Assembly (NCBI RefSeq): GCF_048771995.1
Contig: NC_133043.1
Coordinates: 10,992,501 to 11,056,500 of the forward strand
Length of the DNA: 64,000 nucleotides
Reading direction: 5' to 3'
Origin: Taeniopygia guttata
Taxonomy: Eukaryota; Chordata; Aves; Passeriformes; Estrildidae
Positions 1 through 13,300 of this stretch are shown piece after piece. Under the pieces are notes generated by a model. The model was not told where the DNA came from. It worked only from the letters and a program-made list of their open reading frames with translations, and made no database searches. Position numbers and translations under genes: made by a program. Positions within the stretch are counted from its first letter, which is position 1. The number at the start of each line of letters is the position of its first letter.

Positions 1-3000
1 ACAAGCGTCTGGCCGGCTGCCTGTGAAGCACTTGGAGTTATCTTGAGCATCCGATTGGATAAAGTGCAAACCACTTAGGGCTTTAAAGATGCCCGCAGCT
101 ATGTTGTGTTGGTGGTATTTTAACGTTCAGGGTTGGGTTTTCTTTTTATGAGAATCTTCCAAGATCATAAGCAGCAGCTTTATCTCTTTTGACTCAGCCA
201 ACAAAGAAGGGAGCTGCCTAGGAGAATGACAAACCCCGGTGATTCATATTCAAGTAGTCAGAACCTCATTCTCTTGCTAGTTTCTGCTAATGACATGTGC
301 ACTGGAAACAAATGACTCAGGCTAGAAGTGTCTATTCATCTTTAAACTTCTTAAACTCTCCTTAATCTCAAGTTAGCTCTCTTGAGGCCACCTGAATAGC
401 ACTTGTTCTTGCCAGCCTCTAATTTGGTGCATGAAATACTGTAGATATCCGAACTATGAAGGAATAATTTGAGAGGCCGATGTGTGCAATCAGCCTTTTC
501 TTTTTTCTTTTTTTTTTTTTTTAATTTAGTTTAATTTCTTTAGGTGTGGTTTGAAAGCAGCTTGTGCTAGATGTCATTGGAAGTATAGTTCTCTGAGAAG
601 CCATGATCACTGAACAATTACAGCTTCAAATAACTTACAGCTTTACTCAGTAAGGTGTGTATGCCTGTATATTGTTTACCAGTGACATGGCCCGATTCTG
701 TTAATAGCTTACTTAACCTGTATTAGTTGTTTCGAAGATGCTTTGTCTATGTTCTCCTACTGATTATTTAGGCCACAGAAGGAAAAGTTTTAATTAAATG
801 TGTGATTGTGACAGTTGCACCGGAGGCTGGTTTCACCCAGGGAGCTGAAGAGACACCAGAGTGGTGTTACCCGAGTTCCATACATTACAGGAGCTGCACG
901 AGGGGTCCCCATGTGCCAGGAATATTGTATTAGCAGGGGCAGGGATTCCACACCCCTGGGTTCTCAAAGCTCACTGGTGGAGCGTGTAGTTCCTGCCCAC
1001 AGGGAACAGGCATGCAGGATGGAGCACGGTGGCTGTCGCTGATCCTGGCTGCTGTACATCACCTGAAATTGTGTTAGCACCGATTGGAGGTGGGCAGTGA
1101 GCACTTAGAAGCGTGAATTGACAGCTACTAGAGCTGAGCTGCTCCTGGCACGGTCATTCGTGGTGCTGCTGGCTTTGAAAGGGCTGAGGTGTCTTCAGTG
1201 TGTGATTTGGCTGCCGGGTGCTCAGGGAGCAGCTGAGATGTGCTCCCTAAACATCCTCTTTGCTTCGGGCACTGGGGTCGGGCCAGGTTTGTGAAGAGGG
1301 GCCTTGGCAACCTGGATGTGGCATCTGCCCTCCCACCGTGAGGGAGCAGCAGAGGGGGAGCTCCTCCAAGGAGCTTGGCTGGCCCCTGTTCTCCATTTAT
1401 CCAGTCCCCATCAGTCCCTGAGCTCCCCTCTTCTCGAGGATGGGATCAGCAGAAGGGAGGACCTGCTTCCAGGAGGTGCTCCAAGTCTGGCAGTGGGTCA
1501 TTTCAGAAGCTGAAATGCTTATGATGACTTATGATGGACCATCACCTCCAAAAATGTATTTATTTTATTCTTCCTTTTTTCCCCCCTCTTTTATCTTTTT
1601 TTTTTTTTTTCTTTTTTCCCAGAGTACTTTATAGTGCAGGAATAGAGGAATTACACTTTGGAAAAGAATCCCTGGCACTGAGTGGGCTGGGGACAGTGGA
1701 GGTGTGTGCTGTACGAGTAGATCAGCTCTCCCATACAAATAAATGTGTGAAGGTTGCCAGAAAGGGACAGAGAAGTGAACCCTCAGCCCATAGAGATGAC
1801 ACTGCACATTTAATTGCTAATGGACTCTTCAAAGAGCACCTCAGCTGCTATTATTAGAACAAGCAAATGTGTGGTGTTACCTATAGGGAGCAAAAAGGGA
1901 GTCTTTCGGGATCTTCTTGACCTTTACTTTCTTGTGTTAATTTGTTTAATACCGGAGAGGTTTTCCTGCTGTAAAAACTTGCTTAAGCAGAGACCTTCTC
2001 CAAGATCTCTGAAAAAGACGTGCTAATTGAGAACCTCAGGGATCTACTGTGTGCTGCTTGCCCCTCTCTTTCCCTCCTGGATCAGACTTTTACCAGCTGG
2101 TGCAATTCCATAATAGCAATCAGGCTTTATAGCATTAAACTTGTTAAGAAAATAATGTCTGTGACTGTGGGGCTCAGCGTAGGGGAGGAAACGTCGGGAA
2201 AATGTAAGATAAATAAACAGTTCTGGGTACTTCTGAAACATTGTAATTGCTCTTAGTAATCTCTGCTTTTTCAACACCTACTAGAAAGGACTTACTGCTT
2301 GTGCTATTTGTAGGTTCCGGGGTAATTTGCAAAGAGCACAGTGGCGTAGTTCCTGCTGCTTTGGGAGGGTGCAAGGTGCAAGTCAGGCGTGCTGAAGAAC
2401 CCGGGGCTAAGGCAGGGCAGGTTCCAGGGCTGGTGTCTGACCTGCCAGACCTGGGCTGGCTGGGGATGGGGGCTGTGGCTCAGAGCTATACATCTGATTG
2501 CATGAGGCAGTGTGCCTTCAATCAGTACAACATGGTATAGACCAAGGATAAATCCTTTGGGGCACTTCTGGAGGCAATACCTTGGGAAAGTTTCAGGCAT
2601 GATAAAGCTGACACAGAAAAGGCTTTTTGAATAGAGCCAGGTGTTTCACTGGCATTGCTTGTTAATCTGGAAGGCTTGTTGAAAGCTCAGCTAGAAGAGC
2701 ATCCAGGTGTCTGCTCTGTGTGTGTACCTGGAGTTTCAAACACAGCAGGCAGTGCTGTCCTTTTCCCTGCTGGGGTATTCATTAGTTAATGAGATTTGAG
2801 CAGGTGGGCTTGTTGGAATTTCTTCAGCTTCCATATGCTAGGAGATTTCAGAGTTGTGTAAGTTGGTATTTCAGGAAAAAGGTGGATGGTGAAACCTGCA
2901 TTTCTAATAGGCATTTTTGCAAATCTTGAAAAGCTGCAGCTTCTGCCTGACTCTTTTCCTGTTGAAATGGAAAAGACAATTCGTGTCATCAGCACAGAAC

Positions 3001-4163
3001 ATCACTGGTTCAAAAGCAGGTTTGAGCCTCCTTGGCTCCAGCAGAGGAGTGTCCAGAGGCTATGAGCTGTGGCAAGTGGTGCCACTGGGCCAGTGTCCCA
3101 GCAAACATGCTCACCACTAGGGTAGAGAGTTCTGGTGATAGTGCCAGTGCCTTGGGATTCCTGGGTGGGATGGCAGTTGTCCCTAAACATGAGGTATATC
3201 CCTGAATGAAATACTCCATTCTTTGTGCCAACGAATTCAGCTTTAAAAGCTTAACTTGTGAAGCAGCAGCTGAATGATCAGGCTGCCTGTGGAGCTTCCA
3301 GATGAGCTCTGGAGTAGAGCTCTAAATCAGGACTTGCTTTGCAGCTCTGAGTTATTTGTGTCATGCTGGATGAGAGTTGTCAAAACTGCAGTGTGACTGC
3401 TTATCAAAAGACAGAGTAAAATCTTAGCCTTTATTTTTTCAATTAAGATTTTTTATTTGTGCCTCAGGGACAAGAAATAGAGCTTGTCTTTGCTATTCTT
3501 AGTATTCGTCGGGCAGGAAGGGGAGGGAGAGGGTAAACCGTAAGAGCAAGGAGTTGCAGTAATGAGAATGATGTCTTATTTTAGTAGATACTTAACCAAG
3601 ACATGTGGTTCCAGGAAGCAGGAAGAGATTATTTTGCCCATTTATTCCTGCTCTCATATATCTTTGATTATCACCAAGACTTAACCCTAAACAATTTAAT
3701 GCCTGCCAATTATTTTTTCATCTTACAAATTTTTGTCCATCCTCAAAGACAGGGTAAACTGTCTTTGTTGGGCTTATCTGGTTTGCTTTTGTTCAATCTG
3801 TAATATTAATCAGAGGACTAACTCTTGGTGACTAATATATTACCATCTCTCAAAAGATGCCTAATTTTGTTATAAAACTTTGAGGGTATTTATTGCTTCA
3901 AGTACATTTTGTTAGTGTATTAGGGTAAAACTGACTGCATTTTGTAACTGGGTGTTGTGTCCTTCTCTTCTGTCAAGTACAGGCTACTTTATTGGCTTGA
4001 AGGAGCTGGCTTTGTAAAGCAGGTCAGCTTTTTGTTTCATGGCTTTTATTCAGTATCACTCTTGCTTACCAGGGTATCCAGAGAGTGTCTTATTGCTTCT
4101 CCTGTGTCTGCTGAACTGCCTTCAGGGTTGGTCTGAACTGACTCCCGATTTTCCTTGTCCCAG
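1..4163 (+). other. RAB11FIP4 intron (5' part of window)
   Basis: I find no open frame resembling the FIP4 EF-hand exons here, so this is read as intron, with the upstream exons outside the window. It has a T-rich run near 508-521, a second near 1598-1611, and otherwise unique sequence. No recognisable repeat family or RNA gene was seen. Confidence 0.7.
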
Positions 4164-4387
4164 AGCGGTGAAATCCAGGACTGTGCCTACCTGGACAGCG
4201 AAAGCACCTACAGCGAGTCGGAGCTGTTTCCCGATGAGGACACGATGACGCTGGCGCAGCAGGAGGTTCACCATGAGTCTGACATGGACAGCGCCATCGA
4301 GAGCGCCCAGAGCTCCGAGGCCTCGGACGTCTGTCGGAGCGAGGACAAGGACGGGGTGCTTGGGGGCCTCCTCCTGCCCGGTGACAA
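4164..4387 (+). CDS. RAB11FIP4: RAB11FIP4 exon: divergent acidic/Ser-rich linker
   Basis: The exon follows a TTCCTTGTCCCAG acceptor and ends before GTGAGT. It encodes fragment residues 1-74 plus two bases of the next codon, starting SGEIQDCAYLDSES and ending LGGLLLPGD plus AA. It aligns with the human linker only through islands such as MTLA and GGL.LP.DK, so this is the fastest-evolving exon seen. It is rich in Glu, Asp and Ser and probably disordered. The true first base depends on the upstream exon, which is not in the window; phase 0 fits the downstream joins. Confidence 0.9.
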
Positions 4388-7300
4388 GTGAGTGGTGCCA
4401 GCTCCGCTCCAAGGCGTGTGCCAGGGAGGAAGGAGCCTTTATGTGGTTAATCCCTACTGAGGGAGGCAGAGGATGGCTGATGGATTTAGAAACTTAACAT
4501 CCCTTTACAACATAAGGGGGATGGATGTCCAGGTCCCCTTAAGTGGCTTAGATGGTCTCAGTCCTGGCTCCTGCTGGTACATTTCTGTGAGCACTCACAG
4601 GACTTACATGTTGTGTGTTGAAGTTAAAGCACTGAGTCTCTCCAGAATAGATCACTCCATTAGCCTCCCCCAAAACATAGGTTCTTCTCTGTTGCCATAA
4701 GCTTTATATGCTGGAATTAAAACAATACTTTATGCAAAGCAGTTCAGTATGGAGACTACTGCTGTAGTCTTTTGTACATCTAGTTATGTATCTGGTGTTG
4801 TGGGCTCTGCTGATTTGTTTTGCAGCTTCACATAGCAAGTTAATTCTTTGTGTTTCTAATTTTCCATAACCTTTATTGTGCAGCAGTAAATTGTGTTTAA
4901 CACTGGGTGTCCAGGCATGTGTGTGCATAACCATAGTTTGCTCTTAACACCAGTGTCTCTGTAACCCTAACTTGACTCTTCCCAGGTGAGCACCTGGTAC
5001 CTGGGAGTGCTGGTTAAATATGACTGTGGGAAGGGAACCTAATTTGGCTTCATCCAGCTTTGAACTGAATTAATGCAGTTACCACAGGACATAGCTCAGC
5101 TGGGCTTGCTTTGTAAGCCTCTGTGTTGTCTTCCCTATTTTTGGCCTGTCATCTTGATTTGTGCCTCTTGAGCTTTGTTCGTTGCTAAGGCAGCCTTTCT
5201 TCTCTCTCCTGGGCCTCCTCGGATGCTCCATGTGCTGCCTTATTCCTGCTTCCTCCTGAATTTCTCAGCTAACTGAGTTCTGGCCTTCTCTCATTTGACC
5301 AGGCAACCTCAGAGACTTTATCAAGATAATTACAGTTTCCATGAGCTCTTTATCAAGCTTGTCTCCTTTGCTTGCCATTCCCAGTTGTCCAAAGCCCATC
5401 CTTGTGGTGACTGACTTTTTCCCATGCTGTGTTTGAAATGCTTTTCCTCCCAGCTGTGCCAGGCCGGCTCTTGTGAAGGGGGTGGGCAAGGCATTGTGCC
5501 TCCTGTACCCTCCTTCTAGGGCAGGCAGGACCACCAAGAGCTACTGTGCTCTGATAGACCTTAATTTATCCTCTGAGACCTCCTCACCTTTGGTAAATCA
5601 GTGGGGGGGAAGCATGAGTAGCTTCATGCTTTTGTGTTAAAAGAGGCAATAGAGCTATTTACTTTGGGCAATAGAGAGGTTTACTTTGCTGCTTGCTGAA
5701 GAAGAAGGTGGGTTGTGTATCAGGTGTATCAGCCCTCTGAAATCTTGCTCTGAAGAACAGGGGATTCTTTGAAAACAAACAAAAAAAACCCCAAATAAAC
5801 AAAAAAGCATTAAACACTTGAAAGTTCACTTCAGGAAGTGTTAGAATGAGGAAAATCAGTCACTTTTAGCAAGTCCTTTGCAAATGACTGTGTGATTCCT
5901 AGGCCTCTAATCTTGGTGGAAGCATTACAAGGAGCTTCTTCCCAAACTCACTTGGTGTAACTGCAGTTGAGATGCAAACAGCAGTAGGATTGTAAAATCT
6001 CCCAAAAAGTTACCAGTACACACTATGTGCATGGCACAGCAGCACTTTATGAATAAGTGTTAGTGTGATATGTTGAGTGTCTCACTAATCCTTCAGCAAA
6101 GGAGACTTGTTAGATAAGTTTGATCTATTTATGGTATGAGTATTCCTATCTTCATCCTTCAATAGTGTGCCTGGCTTGACTTGCCCTAATTTCTGTTAAT
6201 GTGAATTAGATAAATGAGTTGCAGGTTATAAATGGATCTCATCAAAACAGGGGAAACAAAAAAGCATACATCTGAAATCTTGGCAGGCTTCCTCTGCTAC
6301 TAATTGCTTTTGGAGGGAAGGGATATGCAAATGATGCTTGCACAATCCACCAAAGGAACACTGGTGCATCTCTTGTTTACAGCTCACAAGTGCAGTAATA
6401 CTGGAAGAGAACTCTCCCTGTGGAGAGTTTGAAAGACTCAAGGTAGACTCAGAAGATGTTTAGGAGGAAATACTGTTGAGCTGCTGGAGAGCAATGTCAC
6501 CTGGGTTCTACTGTCCCATGGTTCAGCTGGTGGAGCTGGAGAGACAAGCAGGTGCACTGAAGCACAGGGAGAGGAAAACTTCACCCAATCTGCTTAAAGT
6601 GCCAGCAGATTCCTGTAGTGCTTGGTCTGTACTGCAGAGGCCTTGGATTCTGCTGTAGGGCGAACAGTTGGGCAATGCCAGAGCCTCACAATTGAAACAT
6701 CTGTTTCAGATCTTCCAAGTGTGTTTTCTGCAGGGAGAAGTTTGTTTGTAAGAACTTTTTTGTTAATTTACTGGCTTGTCTGTTTGAATGCCTCGCCAAG
6801 GTGGGAGCTGAGCAAACCTGTGTAAAACACCTGCACTCTGCAGGTGCACTGCACAGGGCAGTCTGGGCTCTGGGCAGGTGAGCCCTGTGCACCCTCTGCA
6901 GCCTCCTTGCCCTGTTTTATTAGATTTGATGTGGTCTAAACTGCTCTGCCAGCTGCTTTCCTATGGTGCCTGACTACTGATCTGTTTACCTATGTGCCCT
7001 TTCTCTGAAGTCACAGGGTCCTGCCTCTCCCTAGCCATTTAACATCACTTTAGGTACTTTTCTGGTAGTTAGACAGCCTTGTCTTGTGGTCCATTTCTCC
7101 TCTGAAAGACAGAATTTGTCCTGATGGAAGGAAGGGTAGGAACCTGGCCTCCATTAGTCACGTCATTAGCTTTAGTGACTTTCTGGTAAGTGGTGAGCTG
7201 AGGTTTCTTTCTGACCATGCAGTGGAGAGTGGCTGGAATTCCTGGGGTGTGGGAGAGGGTGTGTCTGGATTACTGGAAAACACTCTGTGGAATAGGGTGG

Positions 7301-10300
7301 CAGCCTCTATTTTTTACATGTTCCTCTCACTATCCCATGCTTTTCAGAGCTGTCTGTATGGTTCCTGCCTTCAGAGCAGAAATCCCCATGTGGTCTTCAC
7401 ATGGAAGTGGTGGCTGAGGACCATCAAAGTGTGCTCTTTATAGCAAAATGGTTTGTGTTGATCCAAACTTGTCACACAGATACCTTATTCGTAGATTCTC
7501 ATGCTCTTGTCTCTCAAGGCACTCTGTCAGCTGCACATCAGGTACATTTAGCACTTCAGGGGTTTAGCACAAAGGTGGGTTACAGCTTCAAAGAGAGTGA
7601 AGGTGGAAGGTTTCATATGAGGTGAGGTGCTATCAAAGTCGGCCTTCGAGATGTTTTGACCTCTTGTTTCAGGTCAAGTCCTCACAACCCTTCTGCAGCA
7701 TCTGACCTCTCCACTTATTCCACCGCCTCCCTGATCAGTAATGAAGAACAGTTTGAAGACTATGGGGAAGGAGATGATGTGGATTTTACTCCCAGTAGCC
7801 CATGTCCTGATGATGAGACCAGAACCAACGCCTACTCTGACCTTGGCTCATCTGTGTCTTCCAGGTTGCTCCTTATTCATTAACACACATTTTTTCATTT
7901 TTATTCTTCTCTGACCATAGCAGAGTTTACACTGGTTAGATAGACTCACCTTAAAAGCAAAATATTATCAGTTCATTTCCAGCCTTCTAATTGACAGACT
8001 GCATTTACTAATAAGAGCTATAGCAAATATGTTGTTTCTGGTTACCTCTGTTTGGTTCTGTTGAAATAACTGGGCTATTTTGCTTGTAGAGATTTATTTC
8101 TATTGCAGACAATAATTCCACAATTCAGAGCTAGTATTGGAAGGGATTTGCTGCAAAGAAAACCAACTTAGCATTATGTACCCACCCTAATATAGTGAAG
8201 ACTTATAAGAGAGCTGTTTCTGTTTAGTGTTCTGATACTACAAATCCTTAGCACTAATCTGTGAGTGGAACTGCTGCAATGTGTTCAGGGGGTTATTTGA
8301 GACAAGCATCCTATTGCCTTGGAATGTCTTGGGAAACATAAGCGAGTAGCTGTTGTCTGTTAGGAGCTACAAATCCACACAGATTGCCTCCTGCACGTAT
8401 CCTCAGTCTCTGCAGCTCTTATGTCTTGTGGCCAAGGCAGGTCCAGTCGTTCCCCCAAGCAAGGGAATGGGTGAGCAGGGCTGGGAAGAGCTGAGCATGA
8501 AGATTCTCTAGGATTAGTCTGCTTGGATCAATAGCACACAGAGGTCTTGTCTTCATCACTAACACAGGACAAGCTCACTGCATCCTTCTGTTCTGCATGC
8601 GACCCCCACGTGCTCCCTTCTGTTTCCAGCATTTCTGCAATCCAACCTGGCCACGTCTCTCATGCATGCAGAGCCAGACCCCTCTCCGCTGCCCCTTCAT
8701 GATGATGGCTCATGTCTTTCATCCCCTCTTTTCTCAGGTTTATGCAGCACTTTCCATTCTCATTCTTGGGGCTCAGTGCACATCATACTATGATGCTCTC
8801 TTTTATTTGAGTTTATTTTCTCTTTATCATGCCAAGAGGTACTGTTATCTCCTCTATAGACCTGTGTCCACTTCTCCCTTCCTCCTCATTCCAGGGTTCC
8901 TGTCATCCTACCATCTGAGGGGGTTCATGTGATTTCCTACCAGACCACTCTGTTCTTCATCTTCCTGCCTTTCTCTTGGAGAGAAGACTCTTCAGGTTGC
9001 ATGCCAGGCTCTAGTGGGAAGATGGGCAAGATGAGAGCAAGAAAGACATTGCTGAGTTTGAATACACTCATGTAGCTGCCTTTGCTATGTGCATCACAGT
9101 GGACCACATGTACCTTTTGTTGTTCTTCTGGTTATCTAAGCTGATTCTTTCCACTGCCATCCAGAAACATCCATGTGCTCTGGAAGGCCTCAGTTCAGAC
9201 TGGTGGATTTGCCCTAAGAGTAGTGCTGGCCATCATCAGCTCTGACGTAGATGAGCTGTGGTTAGAGATGGTTCATCAAGCCCCTCATCTGTGATTCTGA
9301 CACACAGACACACAGTCACAAGGAAGACCTGTTGTGGGCTGGTTACTACAGCCAGTAATATCTCTCCTTTCCTGCAAACAGTGCTGGCCAAACCCCCCGA
9401 AAAATGAGACATGTTTATAACAGCGAGTTACTGGATGTTTACTGCTCACAGTGCTGCAAAAAGATAAATCTCCTCAACGATTTGGAAGCCAGGCTGAAAA
9501 ACTTGAAAGCAAACAGGTAAGCTGCCTATTGCACTGCTTTTGGCAATGCCCCCCTGACATGGGACTGGCTAATAGCAGGAGGAGAGGGAGAGCACACCCT
9601 CTCCCTTCAGTATCCCATTCCATCTTACACATGTGCTGTTCTTACAAAAAAGTGAGGAATTTAAACTTGGATATGTAGCCCAAACCAAAATGCTGCTCTT
9701 CATCAGCTGTTGAGTATTTTTCTGATTTAAGCTGCAGACTTCATTACTAAACTCAAATATTTTAACCAATGAGCTCTTTGATTTCAGAGTAAGAGTGATA
9801 TTTCAAGGAATTTTTCCCAGGAAGTGGGATCTGCTGTGCTGCTTAGTACAGATCTACAGTTAGCTACTGCTTTCTCCAGGTGGGAAGGAGGGATCTCCAG
9901 ATCCTTGGCTAATTCACATAACCTTACATACACCTCTCCTAAAGCTACTGGTCAGCAGAGGTACTTGGCTTCTCTGGGATTTTTTTTGTGATGTCAAGGG
10001 AACTTGGAAAAATGATGAATCCTATGGCAGAAGCTATTTTTGGAGTTCATTGCAATTTCAGCCTGTTCCTTATGTTTCTCTCTCTGCCACTCTCACTCGG
10101 AAGCTGTGCTGAGCACTTAAAAAGTGCTTCTAACAATCACCTACAGTTTTTGAAGGGAATTATTTGGTGGGATTTTAGCTCCCCCTAGAAACTGGATGTG
10201 AGTCCTGCCTGTCAGTGTAATCCTTGGGATGCAGTACGCTGCACTGCTGCTTCTTGTGATGCACAGCAGTGGAGAGCTTGGCATGACCAATGTTCCTGCC

Positions 10301-13300
10301 CTAGGAATGAGTCTGCCAACATCCAGACCACCACCAGCCAGGGCTTTGGGAATTTTCTTGGGGAGGCTGGATATACCTGACCAAGAGCTGTGTCTTAGCA
10401 CACAGAAATGTGACATCCTCTTACCGAGAGATGCAGCAGGATATTTTGATCTGGTTCCAGTGCTGTCTGCAGCAAGGGGTCTTCATTTAGATAGCACCAG
10501 TCTCTGGCTGCACAAGGGAACTGTAAAATTGGAAAGACCTCAGTTCCTGTGCTGAACTGGGAAGCATTATGGGGAAGATAAACTAACTGTTCATAAAATC
10601 ATCTAAAACTGGAAATCCAGAATAAATGTCCATCACTAACTTGGTGTCCCTTTGTGGTATTTCTAATGTTAGTTTTGCTCTGATTTACACTGACAAATCT
10701 CTGCTACATGTAACAGTATTTGCAAATTGACTTATTAATGATCACAGTAATTTGTGGCTTCACTCATCTTTACGTTCTTAGTAATTGCAGCTTTTGATTC
10801 AGTTGTTAAAGAATATTGTTCACAGAATCATCTTTGAGTAGGCTAAAAAAGGTTCATTGTATTTCATTATGCAATCGAAATTGAATCAAATACGTGTTTA
10901 ATTCCTATATCATTCCTTCTGTATCCATGTAGCCCTAACAGGAAAATATCAAGCACAGCTTTTGGAAGGTAAGAGTCTTCAAGTTTTCCATGAATATTTG
11001 TGGAATCAGCCATAACAATTCCATAAGTGGGAGACAAAAAGTAGGAATAATTTTAGAAAAACAAAAATGTACCAAAATAAATTTTTAAGGGAAGGGGCCT
11101 GTGTTCGGCTATGAATGTTGCCCCTGCTACTCTTGGAGCAGGCCCCTGAACTGGAAAGAGGTCTGTTAAAAATATAGTTTTTGCTTCCTTGTCTTCCAGA
11201 TGTATTCTTTGTACTGCTATTCCATCAGTCCAGATACTGTTTATTTAACCCTCATAATGTGGGCCTTACTGCTGTTGCCAAAATGTGAAGGAAAGCAAGA
11301 GCACCTCTTTAAAAAGGACATACAGAATTGTCATCTTGTTTTGACTGAGTGACCCTGCCCTGGGCTGGGGAGGGCTGTAAGGTTCAAGGACGTTTTAGAT
11401 AATCTCCAGTGTTACATATTCTGACACTATTCTGCAGTTGGAACGGCTTGAGATTTCTTTTTTCTATTTTTTTTAAAGTTCTCACTGTATGAAATTTTCT
11501 AGCTTAACTGTACCAACCAATGTGCAGTGGTGACCTTATTTTAAGTTTGTAATAAGGCAAATACAATGTAGTGCATAGTTTGAATAAGACTTAATATTTT
11601 TTAAACTATGTTAATGCTTGTGGCAGATCATATCAAAAGCAACAAAGAACTCACTCCATAGAACTAATGTCATTGACTGTGCTCAGTAGGACTTCATTTA
11701 GCTACCAGTCTCTTGTGAGACTTGGGCTTAAACAGTTGTAATTGTCAATGAAATGATTGCACAGATTTTACCATCAGATGTTCAAAGTCTGAAGCCAGAC
11801 TCTTTGTCCTTCCTCCTCATCAAGCAAAATAATGATCCTTCTGATCTTTCAGACAACTCTTCCACAACAGTAACTTCAGCAGCAGCAATGGCAGCACAGA
11901 AGACTTGTTCAGAGACAGTATAGACTCCTGTGATAATGATATCACTGAAAAGGTGAGAATCTCTGTGCTCTGTGAGTAATGTACCCAACCAAATCCTGCT
12001 GGAGCCCAGCATCAGGGGATCAAGATCTTGCTCAGAATTACCCATAATCTGAAGTAGTTTATTCAAAATGTCCTTGATGTTCCATTACTATTATAACTTT
12101 GCTTGGCAGTAAGGCAAGAACTGAGCAAGCACAGATCTAGGCATTGTGTTAGGACTTCCTTATGGTGTATTTGCAGTGATCACCTTCAAGGAACATGCAG
12201 GGTCTGGGGAGCTCTGAATTCTGGAGTTTAATTTAGCTGCTGGCTTTGCAGAGAAATGTGCTCTGTTTTAAAATGGTAGAATAGCTAAATGCCAGTTAGG
12301 AACAGTGAATGGGGGGTTTGAAGAGAGATTAAAACTCAGTCTTTTTTGCTTGTTCTTCCAGGTAACATACCTAGAGAAGAAGGTGACAGAACTGGAGAAT
12401 GATAGCCTGACAAATGGTGACCTGAAGAGCAAACTGAAACAAGAGAACACACAGCTGGTTCACAGGTAACAAAGCACTGAGCTAAGTCTCTTCATCAGCA
12501 CATCTGTGGGGAAGGAATATTTCTACCTCTAGAGTATGACCAAGTCTACTTCCTTTATGCTGACAGATGAAGTAAGGCTTCATCTGAGAAGTCCAGGTGG
12601 AATAGGTCTGCCTCGCTGAATTTTCAGCAAGAAGAGGCCTCCAGACAAGTGTTTTTGACAGAGATGTTACTGACTTGTAAGAGAAAACTCTTCTGCTGTA
12701 AGAGAGGTTACCTCTGCTGGTTGGGGTTTTTTTCCTTGCATGTAGCAAGAGCAGAAGGCTGGGTCTTAGTCCCAGCTTCATGAAACTGAAAGAATACTAG
12801 ATTACTAGTAAACAGAATTAAGTAGTATCAATTAAATATGAGAGATACTGGGAGAGGTTAAATGCCAAAAGAGATGGTGAACTAGAATGAAACAAAGGAG
12901 TAGGCAGGAAAGAGAGAGGCAATGAGGCAATGAATTTGCTTCTGAAGCTGTTACTGAAATGAGATCTGATTTCACTAGAGTTCATGAGCTAGAGGAATTA
13001 TTGAAGGACCAAGAAACATCGGCAGAACAGACTCTGGAAGAAGAGATAAAGAGACATAGAGAAGCTTACAGCAAGTATGAAAAAGAGAAAGGCACCGAAA
13101 TTGAACTACTAAATACAAGGTAACAAACATCTTGATGCCACCCTGAACAGGGCAAAAGGTCCTCTTTTCTTCATTTTTACTCTGCTTGTAAATGTAGGCT
13201 GTTCACCAGCAGACAGTGCACAGATGGTGGCAGGTTGACAGCTCTGTAGAGCAGCTCTGCAGTCACATGTCTAATGCCCAAAAGCTTGGAGGATGCTTTA

